A DNA stretch of 41,868 nucleotides from Nocardia wallacei (GTDB taxonomy: Bacteria; Actinomycetota; Actinomycetes; Mycobacteriales; Mycobacteriaceae). The translations under genes and the position numbers were made by a program. Numbering within the stretch: the first letter of the stretch is position 1; each line of letters begins with the position of its first letter. Location: NCBI RefSeq assembly GCF_029868745.1, contig NZ_JARWOP010000145.1, forward strand, positions 1-41,868. The letters run 5' to 3'. Under the pieces are notes generated by a model, which saw only the letters and a list, made by a program, of their open reading frames with translations, had not been told where the DNA came from and did no database searches. Below, in pieces: positions 18,354-25,344 of the stretch.

Positions 18354-19745
18354 TCAGACGATTCGGATCAGGATCTCCGAATGCCCGGCGCGGATCACAT
18401 CACCGTCGGCCAGTTGCCAATCCTGCACGGGAGACCCGTTGACCAGCGTCCCGTTGGTCGATCCGAGGTCGGACAGCATCGCGACCTGGCCGTCCCAGCG
18501 GACCTCGATGTGGCGTCGGGAGACCCCGGTGTCGGGCAGCCGGAAGTGCGCGTCCTGGCCGCGGCCGATGATGTTGCTGCCTTCCCGTAGCTGGTAGGTC
18601 CGGCCGCTGCCGTCGTCGAGTTGCAGCGTGGCCGAGTAGCCCGAACCGCTGCGCGGCGGCTGCTGGGGTTGTGCCGGAGCGGCGCCGTACGCGCTCTGCT
18701 GGCCGTAGCCCGGCTCGGCGTAGCCCGGCTGCTGGCCGTAGGCGGCCTGGTCGTACCCGGGCTGTTCGGCGTAGCCCTGTTCGTATCCGGCCGGCGCCTG
18801 GCCGTAGCCCTGGCCCGCGTAGCCCTGCTCGTATGCGGCGGGGGCCTGACCGTAGGCCTGCTGTGCCTGGCCGTAGTCCTGGTTCGGGTAACCCTGCTGG
18901 CCGTAACCCTGGTCGTAGCCCTGATCGGCGTAGCCCTGGTCGTACCCGCCCTGCTGGCCGTAGCCCTGGTCGGCGTAACCCTGCTGGGCGTAGCCACCCT
19001 GCTCGTACCCGGCCTGCTGGCCGTAGGCCGGATCGGCGTAGCCCGGCTGGCCGTAGTTGCCGCCACCCTGCTGGTAGTCGTAGCCGTTCTGATAGTCGCC
19101 GTAGGCCTGCTGCGACTCGGGCGCCGCGGCGTAGTCGCTCGCGGCGGGGTACTGCCCACCGCCGCGGCCGTAGTCGTAGTTCCCCGCACCGGGGCGGCCA
19201 CCGGGCGGCGCGTACCCGCGGTTGCGTGGATCGGACTCCGCGGGCTCACGGCTGGGGTCGTAGCCTGAGTTCTGCGTCATGGGGCCAGCTCCTGGTTGCG
19301 GGTTTGCGGTTCGTTGTGCGGGTTGTCCAGGCCGGTCGGGCGGCCGTCGGTCCGGCTTGTCCCGGCGGCCCGCGTCCGGGTCGACCCGGCCGCGCGTTCT
19401 GAACTGCCCGGTGTGCAGCGTAGGGGATGCCTGGAATTCGACGTGCACTTCGCCGTAGGTCTGCCAGCCCTGCTCACGGATGTAGTCCTGCAGATGTTTG
19501 GCGAAGGCACGGCTGGTGAGCTCGTGATCGGCGTCGAGTTCTCGCAGGTCCGACGTGTTGATGGTGATCACGTAGCTGTTGGGAGCCAGCAGATGCCCGC
19601 CGTCGAGTTCGGTGACCCGATCGGTGGCCTCGCGCTGCAGCGCCGCCTCCACTTCCTGCGGCACGACGCTGCCACCGAAGACGCGGGCGAAGGCGTCGCC
19701 GACAGCGCCCTGCAGGCGGCGTTCGAAGCGTGACACGATCCCCAT
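18354..19745 (-). CDS. fhaA: FHA-domain protein FhaA with DUF3662 domain
   Basis: A 463-residue cytosolic protein. Residues 1-120 are the DUF3662 domain ([22 protein letters not shown] start), 160-365 a low-complexity linker very rich in Tyr, Gly and Gln (GYGQQ/GYADQ-type units about 220-353), and 370-463 an FHA domain ([11 protein letters not shown]395; [15 protein letters not shown]). In M. tuberculosis FhaA (Rv0020c) binds the phosphorylated pseudokinase domain of MviN/MurJ and restrains peptidoglycan synthesis. ATG at 19745 follows GGGAGG. First gene of the operon reaching pknB. A 9-bp perfect hairpin lies 67-89 bases upstream. Confidence 0.96.
   Translation of the reverse strand: MGIVSRFERRLQGAVGDAFARVFGGSVVPQEVEAALQREATDRVTELDGGHLLAPNSYVITINTSDLRELDADHELTSRAFAKHLQDYIREQGWQTYGEVHVEFQASPTLHTGQFRTRGRVDPDAGRRDKPDRRPPDRPGQPAQRTANPQPGAGPMTQNSGYDPSREPAESDPRNRGYAPPGGRPGAGNYDYGRGGGQYPAASDYAAAPESQQAYGDYQNGYDYQQGGGNYGQPGYADPAYGQQAGYEQGGYAQQGYADQGYGQQGGYDQGYADQGYDQGYGQQGYPNQDYGQAQQAYGQAPAAYEQGYAGQGYGQAPAGYEQGYAEQPGYDQAAYGQQPGYAEPGYGQQSAYGAAPAQPQQPPRSGSGYSATLQLDDGSGRTYQLREGSNIIGRGQDAHFRLPDTGVSRRHIEVRWDGQVAMLSDLGSTNGTLVNGSPVQDWQLADGDVIRAGHSEILIRIV
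18687..19088. repeat. Degenerate in-frame repeat coding the Tyr-Gly-Gln linker of FhaA
   Basis: About 400 bases of imperfect short repeats inside fhaA, each coding roughly GY(G/A)xQ. The number and register of units vary, the usual pattern for slippage or recombination. At protein level it is an aromatic/polar low-complexity segment with about 25 Tyr in 134 residues. Confidence 0.8.
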
Positions 19746-19811
19746 CCCGGCCTCCCTTCGGTGTTGCGCTCGTCCTGTCCTCTGTCGCAGATCCCGTCTG
19801 TCATCAATCCG

Positions 19812-19834
19812 CGACACGCCAATAGGGCGTGTCG
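19812..19834 (-). promoter_or_regulatory. Perfect inverted repeat upstream of fhaA
   Basis: CGACACGCC (19812-19820) and GGCGTGTCG (19826-19834) are exact inverted arms around AATAG, 67-89 bases before the fhaA start. It could be an operator or a 5'-leader hairpin for the kinase/cell-wall operon. Confidence 0.45.
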
Positions 19835-19971
19835 TCGGACGGACACGGTCCCTGCATGATATCCACGATCGTCCACACCTGTAACTCTCGGCGGCCTGCC
19901 GGAGTTCCCCCACCGCAACAGGGTGACCACATATTCGTTGACCAGGCGATTTCATATGCACAACGGGTGCG

Positions 19972-19980
19972 TGATAACGT
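19972..19980 (+). promoter_or_regulatory. Putative extended -10 of the tRNA-Leu gene
   Basis: TGATAACGT fits an extended -10 (TGN-TANNNT) ending 13 bases before the mature tRNA 5' end. No good -35 is spaced correctly; a TTGACC at 19938 is too far upstream. Tentative. Confidence 0.35.
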
Positions 19981-19993
19981 TTCCGAGTCGCTC

Positions 19994-20079
19994 GGGCGAG
20001 TGGCGGAATGGCAGACGCGCTGGCTTCAGGTGCCAGTGTCCTTCGGGACGTGGGGGTTCAAGTCCCCCTTCGCCCACCA
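19994..20079 (+). tRNA. leuT: tRNA-Leu (anticodon CAG)
   Basis: An 86-base class II tRNA. Acceptor arm GGGCGAG pairs with TTCGCCC (one G-U), anticodon stem CTGGC/GCCAG holds the loop TTCAGGT with anticodon CAG (reads CUG, the main Leu codon in high-GC genomes), a variable arm GTCCTTCGGGAC forms its own stem, T-arm GGGGGTTCAAGTCCCCC is canonical, discriminator A and an encoded CCA end the gene. Position after fhaA matches leuT of M. tuberculosis. A strong terminator follows three bases later. Confidence 0.97.
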
Positions 20080-20082
20080 GGC

Positions 20083-20123
20083 ATCGAGGGCCCGGATCAT
20101 TCGATCCGGGCCCTCGATTTTTT
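20083..20123 (+). terminator. Rho-independent terminator of tRNA-Leu
   Basis: A perfect 16-bp stem: ATCGAGGGCCCGGATC (20083-20098) with GATCCGGGCCCTCGAT (20103-20118), loop ATTC, followed by a run of six T (20118-20123). It is the most textbook intrinsic terminator in the window. Confidence 0.92.
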
Positions 20124-20230
20124 CTGTCCGGACCCGTCTCGCCCGGATCGTAGCGGGTGTACGAGATATCACAGTCTCGGCTCGCCCGCCGGGCGTGCCG
20201 CGCGGGTTTCCGTCAACCCCGGTTTCGAAC

Positions 20231-21064
20231 TCACAGTGCCAGCAGGACCACCGCGAGAGCGGCGGCGAGCAGCCCGGCCCACTGGGCGCGGGTGAGGCGC
20301 TCGTGCAGCACGGTGATGCCCAGCAGCACCGGGATCACCGGATACAGGGAGGACAGGGCGACCGCGACGACCGGCAGCTGGCGGTGGGTGGCGTCGAGAT
20401 AGGCCGCCAGCGCCAGCGCGGCGGTCGCACCCGCGAGCGCGGCCAGGCACAGCGGGCGGACGGCGGCCGTGACCGTCGCGCGGGTCCAGAACACCAGGGG
20501 GACAAGGGCGCACACGGCCGCGACCCGGCCCGACGCCACCGGCCAGAACCCCGACACCGGATCGGCGTGTGCCAGCGCCAGATATTGGATCGCGATACCG
20601 ACCCCGGCGAGCAGGCCGTCGAGCACGGCCGCGCGGGATGCGGTCGGCGCGCTGTCGGGTGTGCGCGACACCAGCCACAGGGCGGGCAGCGCCACGACGA
20701 TGCCGACGCCCGCGGCCAGGGTCGGGCGCTGTCCCTCGGCCACCACGCCGAACAGCACCGGCAGCCCCATCCCGGTCAGGGTGCTGGTGGGCACCACCGT
20801 GCTCATCGTGCCGCGGCCGAGCCCGCGGAACAGCGCGGCCATCCCGGCGGCGGTGCCCAGCCCGGACAGCGCGCCCCAGGCCAGGTCCGTCGCACGTGGC
20901 GCGCCCGTGCCGGTCGCGGCGGCGAGTAATAGGGCCACCAGCAGCCCGACCGTCTGGCCGAGTATCGCGGTGACGGCGAAATGTATTCGGCGCGAGGCGA
21001 TTCCACCGACATAGTCGGACAGTCCGTACAGGACCGCGGAGGCCAGCGCGGTCAGCCACGCCAT
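20231..21064 (-). CDS. DMT-superfamily (EamA-type) transporter
   Basis: A 277-residue membrane protein with about ten hydrophobic segments arranged as two EamA repeats, each of roughly 130 residues: WLTALASAVLYGLSDYVGGIASRR at the start (two blocks) and VVAVALSSLYPVIPVLLGITVLHERLT in the second repeat, the latter being the conserved 'SLYPxxxxLLxxxxLxER' family motif. Probably a metabolite or drug exporter; substrate unknown. It begins 5 bases after the MarR gene stop, so the two form an operon and the regulator probably controls the pump. Confidence 0.9.
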   Translation of the reverse strand: MAWLTALASAVLYGLSDYVGGIASRRIHFAVTAILGQTVGLLVALLLAAATGTGAPRATDLAWGALSGLGTAAGMAALFRGLGRGTMSTVVPTSTLTGMGLPVLFGVVAEGQRPTLAAGVGIVVALPALWLVSRTPDSAPTASRAAVLDGLLAGVGIAIQYLALAHADPVSGFWPVASGRVAAVCALVPLVFWTRATVTAAVRPLCLAALAGATAALALAAYLDATHRQLPVVAVALSSLYPVIPVLLGITVLHERLTRAQWAGLLAAALAVVLLAL

Positions 21065-21069
21065 CGCGC

Positions 21070-21585
21070 TCACTCCGCCCTGTCGCGCGCGGCCTGTCCG
21101 ACGGGGCAGACCCGCTCGTGCGTGCACGCCCGCCGGTCGCAGAGCCGGCAGAGCAGGTCGGCGTCCGGTACCTCGTCGTAGACCCTGGTCAGCAGCGTGC
21201 CGAGGATCCGTTCGAGATGTGCCCGGTCCGGCTCGTCGAGTGCGCCGGTCAGGGTCTCCAGCCAGTGCACGCGTTCGCGCAGAACCGTTGCGGCGCCGCG
21301 GCGCCCGGCCGTCGTCAGGGCGATGGTGCGGACGCGACCGGTCCTGGTGCGGCGCACCAGGCCGGCGTTTTCCAGCGAGTCGAGGGTGCGGGTGGCGGCC
21401 GACTGGGTCAGGCCCAGGCAACGACCCAGGTCGGTGACTCCCATCGGACCGGCCTGGAGCAGGACGACCAGCGCCGCCGCCGCGCTGGGGTTCGTCTTCG
21501 TCCGCGCGGTGACATCGCGAATCATCTTGTCGCTGACCGCCAGCGCGGTGGCGCCCAGCAGATTCGCCAACCGTTCTATATGCAT
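21070..21585 (-). CDS. MarR-family transcriptional regulator with C-terminal cysteine cluster
   Basis: A 171-residue winged-helix repressor. Helix-turn-helix and wing are visible in GVTDLGRCLGLTQSAATRTLDSLENAGLVRR (about 49-79) and the wing TRTGRVRTIALTTAGR. The C-terminus carries C146-x2-C149-x4-C154-x5-C160 (CRLCDRRAC...C-PVG), a pattern found in some actinobacterial MarR proteins and able in principle to bind metal or act as a thiol switch. It is followed directly by the DMT transporter gene. A perfect 17-bp palindrome overlaps its start codon, which fits autoregulation. Confidence 0.9.
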   Translation of the reverse strand: MHIERLANLLGATALAVSDKMIRDVTARTKTNPSAAAALVVLLQAGPMGVTDLGRCLGLTQSAATRTLDSLENAGLVRRTRTGRVRTIALTTAGRRGAATVLRERVHWLETLTGALDEPDRAHLERILGTLLTRVYDEVPDADLLCRLCDRRACTHERVCPVGQAARDRAE

Positions 21586-21596
21586 GACTCATGCAT
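21580..21596. promoter_or_regulatory. 17-bp perfect palindrome, candidate MarR operator
   Basis: ATGCATGA-C-TCATGCAT, exactly symmetric about 21588 and covering the MarR gene start codon (21583-21585). Binding here would block initiation of the marR-DMT operon. Length and symmetry are usual for MarR dimers. Confidence 0.75.
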
Positions 21597-21637
21597 TCCC
21601 GCAGAGCCGTGCGGTAATCACGGTCGTCCGGATCGGA

Positions 21638-22300
21638 TCAGTTCTGGTCGACCTGTGCCGACAGCGGGATTCCGGTGTGGAAGAAGTGGATCAGCCGCTC
21701 GATGCGGACGCAGTGCTCGGCGCAGCGTTCGTAGTGATGCGCCACCAGCGCGAGATCGACGGCCATGGCGCTGCCGTGCTGCCATTCCGTCGCCGAAATG
21801 GCGTGCAGCACTTGCTGTTGCAGCGTGGTGAGCCGGGCGTGGGAGTCCTCGGAACCGCGATCCGCCGACAGATCGGTGTCGGTGATGGCGCGGCCCGCGG
21901 TGGCGGCGAGGTCGGTGACGATATCCCCGATCGCGCCGAGCAGCCGCAGAATGTCCGGGGGCGCTACGGGTTCCGGGTAGCGGTGCACCACGCTGTCGGC
22001 GATGCGACTGGTCAGCCAGCTCATCCGGGACAGGTCGTCGGCGATCTGCATCGCGGTGACCACGTGTCTGAGGTCGCGGGCGACCGGGGCCTCCAGGGCG
22101 AGCAGGATCACCGCCCGGTTCTCGCATCCCCCGTGCAGGGCCTGCAGCTGCTCGTCGATGGCAAGGACCTCGTACGCGGCGGTCAGATTGGCTTCGGCCA
22201 CCGCGACGGCGACGCGTTCGGTGGCCTCGTGCGCCAAGGCCGACAGGCGGGCCAGCTCGTCGGTGAGCGCTGCCAGCTCGGAGGAGAATTTCGTCCGCAC
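21638..22300 (-). CDS. phoU: Phosphate transport system regulatory protein PhoU
   Basis: A 220-residue all-helical protein made of two three-helix repeats, each with the E/D-rich metal-binding pattern (AIDEQLQALHGGCENRAVILLALEAPVARDLRH..IADDLSRM in repeat 1, split in short blocks; VALVAHHYERCAEHCVRI in repeat 2). PhoU restrains Pst phosphate uptake and PhoR-type kinases. GTG at 22300 (MRTKFSSELAAL) matches the usual family N-terminus and has GGAGAAGA upstream; a GTG at 22348 would add 16 residues. No pst or phoR genes are in the window, as for stand-alone actinobacterial phoU. Confidence 0.93.
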   Translation of the reverse strand: MRTKFSSELAALTDELARLSALAHEATERVAVAVAEANLTAAYEVLAIDEQLQALHGGCENRAVILLALEAPVARDLRHVVTAMQIADDLSRMSWLTSRIADSVVHRYPEPVAPPDILRLLGAIGDIVTDLAATAGRAITDTDLSADRGSEDSHARLTTLQQQVLHAISATEWQHGSAMAVDLALVAHHYERCAEHCVRIERLIHFFHTGIPLSAQVDQN

Positions 22301-23177
22301 GGGCTTATCTTCTCCGGTCGCAGCCGTACGTGCCAGCAGTTCGGTCACGAAACCCGTTGTCGCTACCGATAACCCGGCGTCCGTTCGCGGTGTGGGGCAC
22401 CGGAATCCTTGCGGGTGAACATGATCGGGGCGGGGCGCGTGTCAATGGGCCATGACAGGACGGAAGGGCCTTCGACGAGCGCGACTGTGGGCCGGGACGG
22501 GCTCTCGCGTGGCCGCGAACTCGCTCTGTGCCGGGTGTCTGCGGTTATGGAGGTGTGATCTTCGCCGCACTCCGGACGCCACTGTTCGGCCGGTGAAGTG
22601 CGTTCGAGGAGGTTGCGGGTCGCGCCGTATCAGTACCGCTGTGTCGCCGACGTGGCATCGAGCTGGTGCGGGCTCATGAAAACAGTGTCAATACAGTACG
22701 CAGCTCAAGTATTCCGTGGAGATAACAGACTTCGGGTCTGTTTAATGTGTTGGCAATTTGCCGGTCACCGACCGTTTGATGGGCATCCATCGAGGATAGG
22801 AGCGATTCCGGAGACTCTATCTGACCGTGCCCGCTGGTACAGCAAACGCGCGATACGGACCTTATGGACGTGACCGAACGGCCGTTCCGGACAGACAGGA
22901 GGGACCGGATGGTTTGGTGGCGGCCACTATTTCGACCCCCGAGCCCACGGGACGCTACAGATTTGCGACACCGGGCGTGGCGCGCCCCCGAGCCACTGTT
23001 TCCGGTCCGTTACTTATACGCCCGGGTGTCGAGTGGCTGGTTGCATAGCGATAACGATTGTGTAGAGTTGACGGTAACGCTGGCCGCAGCTGAGCTGGAC
23101 TCGCTGCGGCCAGTGGATCTCAAATCCCCCGCCATGATCATGGTCGGCGGTAACCCTCCCCGCAACCGAATTTCGGC
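22301..23177. other. Gene-free, partly AT-richer region between phoU and the SpoIIM-like gene
   Basis: About 880 bases without a supportable gene. From roughly 22660 to 22860 the sequence is visibly AT-richer than the rest of the window. Two hairpins stand out: AACAGAC-ttcgg-GTCTGTT (22724-22742) and the 11-bp perfect pair CTGGCCGCAGC/GCTGCGGCCAG (23080-23113). A possible promoter (TTGCAT at 23041-23046, 16-base spacer, TAGAGT at 23063-23068) would start transcription just before the second hairpin. An ATG with good AGGAGGG spacing at 22909 opens a frame that runs antisense into the next gene and is not convincing. Confidence 0.5.
23080..23113 (+). ncRNA. Candidate small RNA hairpin / leader element
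   Basis: Perfect 11-bp stem CTGGCCGCAGC/GCTGCGGCCAG with a 12-base loop, a few bases downstream of a plausible promoter (TTGCAT-16-TAGAGT). On the other strand it lies 65 bases after the SpoIIM-like stop and could be that gene's terminator (no U tract). Which role is real cannot be settled from sequence. Confidence 0.3.
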
Positions 23178-24155
23178 TTATCGGTCGGTCGTGCGCCGAT
23201 CGGTAGCTGCCGTACCCGTTGCCGCCCGGCGACCGGCGGTGCACACGTACCCGAGGAAACAGAGTTCGGCCACCGCGCCGATAGCGATCCGGATCGGCGC
23301 GGGCAGGCCGCTCGGTGTCACGAAGCCCTCGATGAGACCCGAGACCAGCAGCACGACCACCAGACCCAGCGCGATGGTCGCGGTCGCGCGCCCCTGCCGG
23401 GCGAGCGCCTGGGCGCGGCTGAGCCGGCCCGGATCTATCAGTGTCCAACCGAGTTTCAGCCCGGCGCCCCCGGCCACGAAGACCGCGGTCAGCTCGAGCA
23501 TGCCGTGCGGCAGGATGAAGCCGAAGAAGGCGTCGATGCGCCCGGCGTCGCCCATCAACCCGGCGGAGATGCCGAGATTCAGGGCATTCATGAACAACAC
23601 GTAGGCGGCGGGCAGGATCAACAGCCCGGTGAACAGCGCGACCGCCGCCACCCACGCGTTGTTGGTCCACACCTGGGCGGCGAAGGCGTCGTGCGGATGC
23701 TCGGAGTAATAGGTCTCGAAGCGGCCGCCCGGTCCGGTCAGGACATCGGTATCGGCCGGAATGTCCAGGGTCTTGCGCGCGGCGGCCGAACCGGACACCC
23801 AGATACCGAGGCCCGTCGACACCGCGAGGAATACCGCCGTCACGCCCGCCCACCACGGCCAGGCGCGATAGACCGCCGCGGGGAAGCCGTGGGTGAAGAA
23901 CAGGCCCACCTCGCGCCACACGTCGGCGCGGGTGCCCAGCGCCCGGCCGCGCGCCCGCGCCAGCAGCGCGCCGAGTCCGCGGATCAGTTCCGGATCGGGG
24001 GAGTGCGACTGCAGCCGCGCCAGTTGTTGCGAGGTGCGGCGGTACAGGCGCACCAGCTCGTCGGCCTCGGCGCCCGACAACTTGCGCTGCCGGGTCAGCT
24101 GATCGAGCCGATCCCACGATCGCCTGTGCGCGTAGGCGTACGCGTCCACGTCCAT
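23178..24155 (-). CDS. Stage II sporulation protein M-like (DUF95) membrane protein
   Basis: A 325-residue protein similar in type to M. tuberculosis Rv3694c. Cytosolic N-terminal helical part (about 1-95: VDAYAYAHRRSWDRLDQL, LVRLYRRTSQQLARLQS), then about six membrane segments with the SpoIIM core: VLFMNALNLGISAG, FFGFILPHGMLELTAVFVAGGAGLKLG (two blocks) and the C-terminal hydrophobic hairpin. The FILPHGxxE motif is the most conserved part of the family. Non-sporulating actinobacteria keep it next to RDD and MoxR/DUF58 genes; role unknown, probably membrane remodelling or chaperone-linked. ATG follows GGGAGGG. Divergent from the RDD gene, 45 bases apart. Confidence 0.9.
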   Translation of the reverse strand: MDVDAYAYAHRRSWDRLDQLTRQRKLSGAEADELVRLYRRTSQQLARLQSHSPDPELIRGLGALLARARGRALGTRADVWREVGLFFTHGFPAAVYRAWPWWAGVTAVFLAVSTGLGIWVSGSAAARKTLDIPADTDVLTGPGGRFETYYSEHPHDAFAAQVWTNNAWVAAVALFTGLLILPAAYVLFMNALNLGISAGLMGDAGRIDAFFGFILPHGMLELTAVFVAGGAGLKLGWTLIDPGRLSRAQALARQGRATATIALGLVVVLLVSGLIEGFVTPSGLPAPIRIAIGAVAELCFLGYVCTAGRRAATGTAATDRRTTDR

Positions 24156-24200
24156 CGGTGCCCTCCCGCGGTTCCCTCGAGAGGCTAGTCTGTCTGCAGC

Positions 24201-24995
24201 ATGGCCGTTTTCACTACCGGCGAGGCCGTCGCCCTGGACCTGCCGATCGCGCGCATCCCCACCCGGGCCGCGGCATTCCTCATCGATGTGGTGCTGCAGC
24301 TGGTGGTGGGGTGGTTGATCGTGCTCGCGGTGTCGGCGGCGGTGGTGTGGTCGCGGCCGGATCCGGCGTGGCTGGATGTCGCCATGCTGGTGATCATCGT
24401 GACGGTGCTGGCCGGTTATCCGATCGCGTGCGAGACGCTGCTGCGCGGTCGTACCGTCGGCAAGCTGGCGCTCGGACTGCGGGTGGTGCGTGGTGACGGC
24501 GGGCCGATCGATTTCCGCCACGCCCTGACCCGCGGCCTCGCGGGGGCCATCGTGGACTTCTGGGCGCTGGGTGGTTTCGGGGCGGTCGCGGTGGTCACCT
24601 CGCTGTGCTCCCCGCGGGCCCGCCGGGTCGGCGACGTGCTCGCCGGCACCGTCGTCGTGCACGACCGCATCCGGGTTCCGTTGCCCGCCTTGGCCCTCGC
24701 GCCGCCGTGGCTGCAGGGCTGGGCACAGCGGCTGGACCTGTCCGCGCTGACCGAGGAGCTGGCGCTACCGGCCCGGCAGTACCTGACCCGCGCCCGGACG
24801 CTGACGCCGGAAGCCCACCACGCACTCGGCCACGCCCTGGTCGTCGCCGTCTGCGCGCAACTGCGAGTGCCGCCCCCGCCCGGCTACCCACCGCTGCACA
24901 TCCTGGGCGCGGTCATCGCCGAACGCCAACGCCGGACCCTCACACCCGCACCGGCGCAGTCCCTCCCGCCCATCAGCTGGTCCCGTCCCGCATAG
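24201..24995 (+). CDS. RDD-family membrane protein
   Basis: A 264-residue protein with the RDD domain in the first 155 residues: IPTRAAAFLIDVVLQ (Arg and Asp of the signature), two or three membrane segments, GRTVGKLALGLRVVR and RRVGDVLAGTVVV. The C-terminal 100 residues are soluble. Equivalent of Rv3695, partner of the SpoIIM-like and MoxR/DUF58 genes. TAGTCT ends 9 bases before the ATG, suggesting a leaderless message. Its stop codon lies inside the first copy of a degenerate 28-bp repeat, so the gene's end has been affected by, or has seeded, the repeat tract downstream. Confidence 0.9.
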   Translation: MAVFTTGEAVALDLPIARIPTRAAAFLIDVVLQLVVGWLIVLAVSAAVVWSRPDPAWLDVAMLVIIVTVLAGYPIACETLLRGRTVGKLALGLRVVRGDGGPIDFRHALTRGLAGAIVDFWALGGFGAVAVVTSLCSPRARRVGDVLAGTVVVHDRIRVPLPALALAPPWLQGWAQRLDLSALTEELALPARQYLTRARTLTPEAHHALGHALVVAVCAQLRVPPPPGYPPLHILGAVIAERQRRTLTPAPAQSLPPISWSRPA

Positions 24996-25069
24996 CCTCG
25001 AGGGACGGTCCTGTCCCGCATAGGTTCCAGGGGCGGTCCTGTCTTGCGTGGCTTCCAGGTCGTCCCCCG
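24986..25069. repeat. Three degenerate 28-bp tandem repeats overlapping the RDD gene stop
   Basis: Copies at 24986-25013, 25014-25041 and 25042-25069. The first two share TCCCGCATAG at the left and GGTCCTG at the right end; the third is more diverged (TCTTGCGTGG...). The TAG stop of the RDD gene is in copy 1. Confidence 0.65.
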
Positions 25070-25142
25070 TCATCCCGGCATGCTTTTGGCCGGGATCCAT
25101 ACCGTGCGGCTGGATTCCGGCCAGAAGCATGCCGGAATGACG
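25068..25142. repeat. Large imperfect palindrome (REP/MITE-like element)
   Basis: Two 32-base arms (25068-25099 and 25111-25142) are inverted copies differing at three positions, separated by 11 bases. Two of the three differences would still pair as G-U in RNA. Core words GGCATGCTT and AAGCATGCC mark the arms, and the element ends CGTCAT/ATGACG. It looks like a dispersed intergenic palindrome and could act as a bidirectional terminator for the convergent RDD and DUF58 genes. Confidence 0.8.
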
Positions 25143-25319
25143 AAGGGCCTACATGCCGAAATGACGAAGGGCTTACATGCCGAAATGACGAAGGGCCTAC
25201 ATGCCGGAAGGACGACGGAGCTACATGCCGGAAGGACGACGGAGCTACATGTCGGAATGACGACGGAGCTACATGTCGGAATGACGAGTGGGCTACATGC
25301 GGAATGACGACGGGGCTAC
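25129..25319. repeat. Array of eight 24-bp tandem repeats (minisatellite)
   Basis: Units start at 25129, 25153, 25177, 25201, 25225, 25249, 25273 and 25297; the last is 23 bases. Each begins ATG(C/T)CG and contains a GGAATGACGA-like core, ending GGGCCTAC or GGAGCTAC. Units 2 and 3 differ by one base; units 4 and 5 are identical; units 6 and 7 share ATGTCGGAATGACGA. Unit 1 overlaps the right arm of the palindrome, so the array probably arose by repeated duplication of that arm's end. Confidence 0.92.
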
Positions 25320-25344
25320 CGGCGCAATCCAATTGGGTGGGGTA

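Noticed and set aside
22410..22425. Single GTTCACCC word upstream of phoU as a PHO/RegX3 box
   Set aside because: Functional boxes are tandem repeats with 11-base spacing; no second copy is present at that spacing.
22677..22873. Plus-strand 65-codon ORF starting MKTVSIQYAAQ in the AT-richer stretch
   Set aside because: Codon use is unlike the host, there is no ribosome-binding site, and no family is recognisable.
22909..23604. Plus-strand ORF starting MVWWRPLF with a good AGGAGGG Shine-Dalgarno
   Set aside because: It runs more than 400 bases antisense into the conserved SpoIIM-like gene and its sequence is low-complexity. A shorter truncated form cannot be excluded, but nothing supports it.
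25129..25319. CRISPR array
   Set aside because: Units are strictly head-to-tail with no unique spacers, and no cas gene is in the window.
24973..25332. Repetitive open frames through the 24-bp array (FRHVAPSS-type repeats on the minus strand, MTKGLHAE-type on the plus strand)
   Set aside because: They only reflect a 24-base period, which keeps all frames open; there is no ribosome-binding site and no family resemblance.
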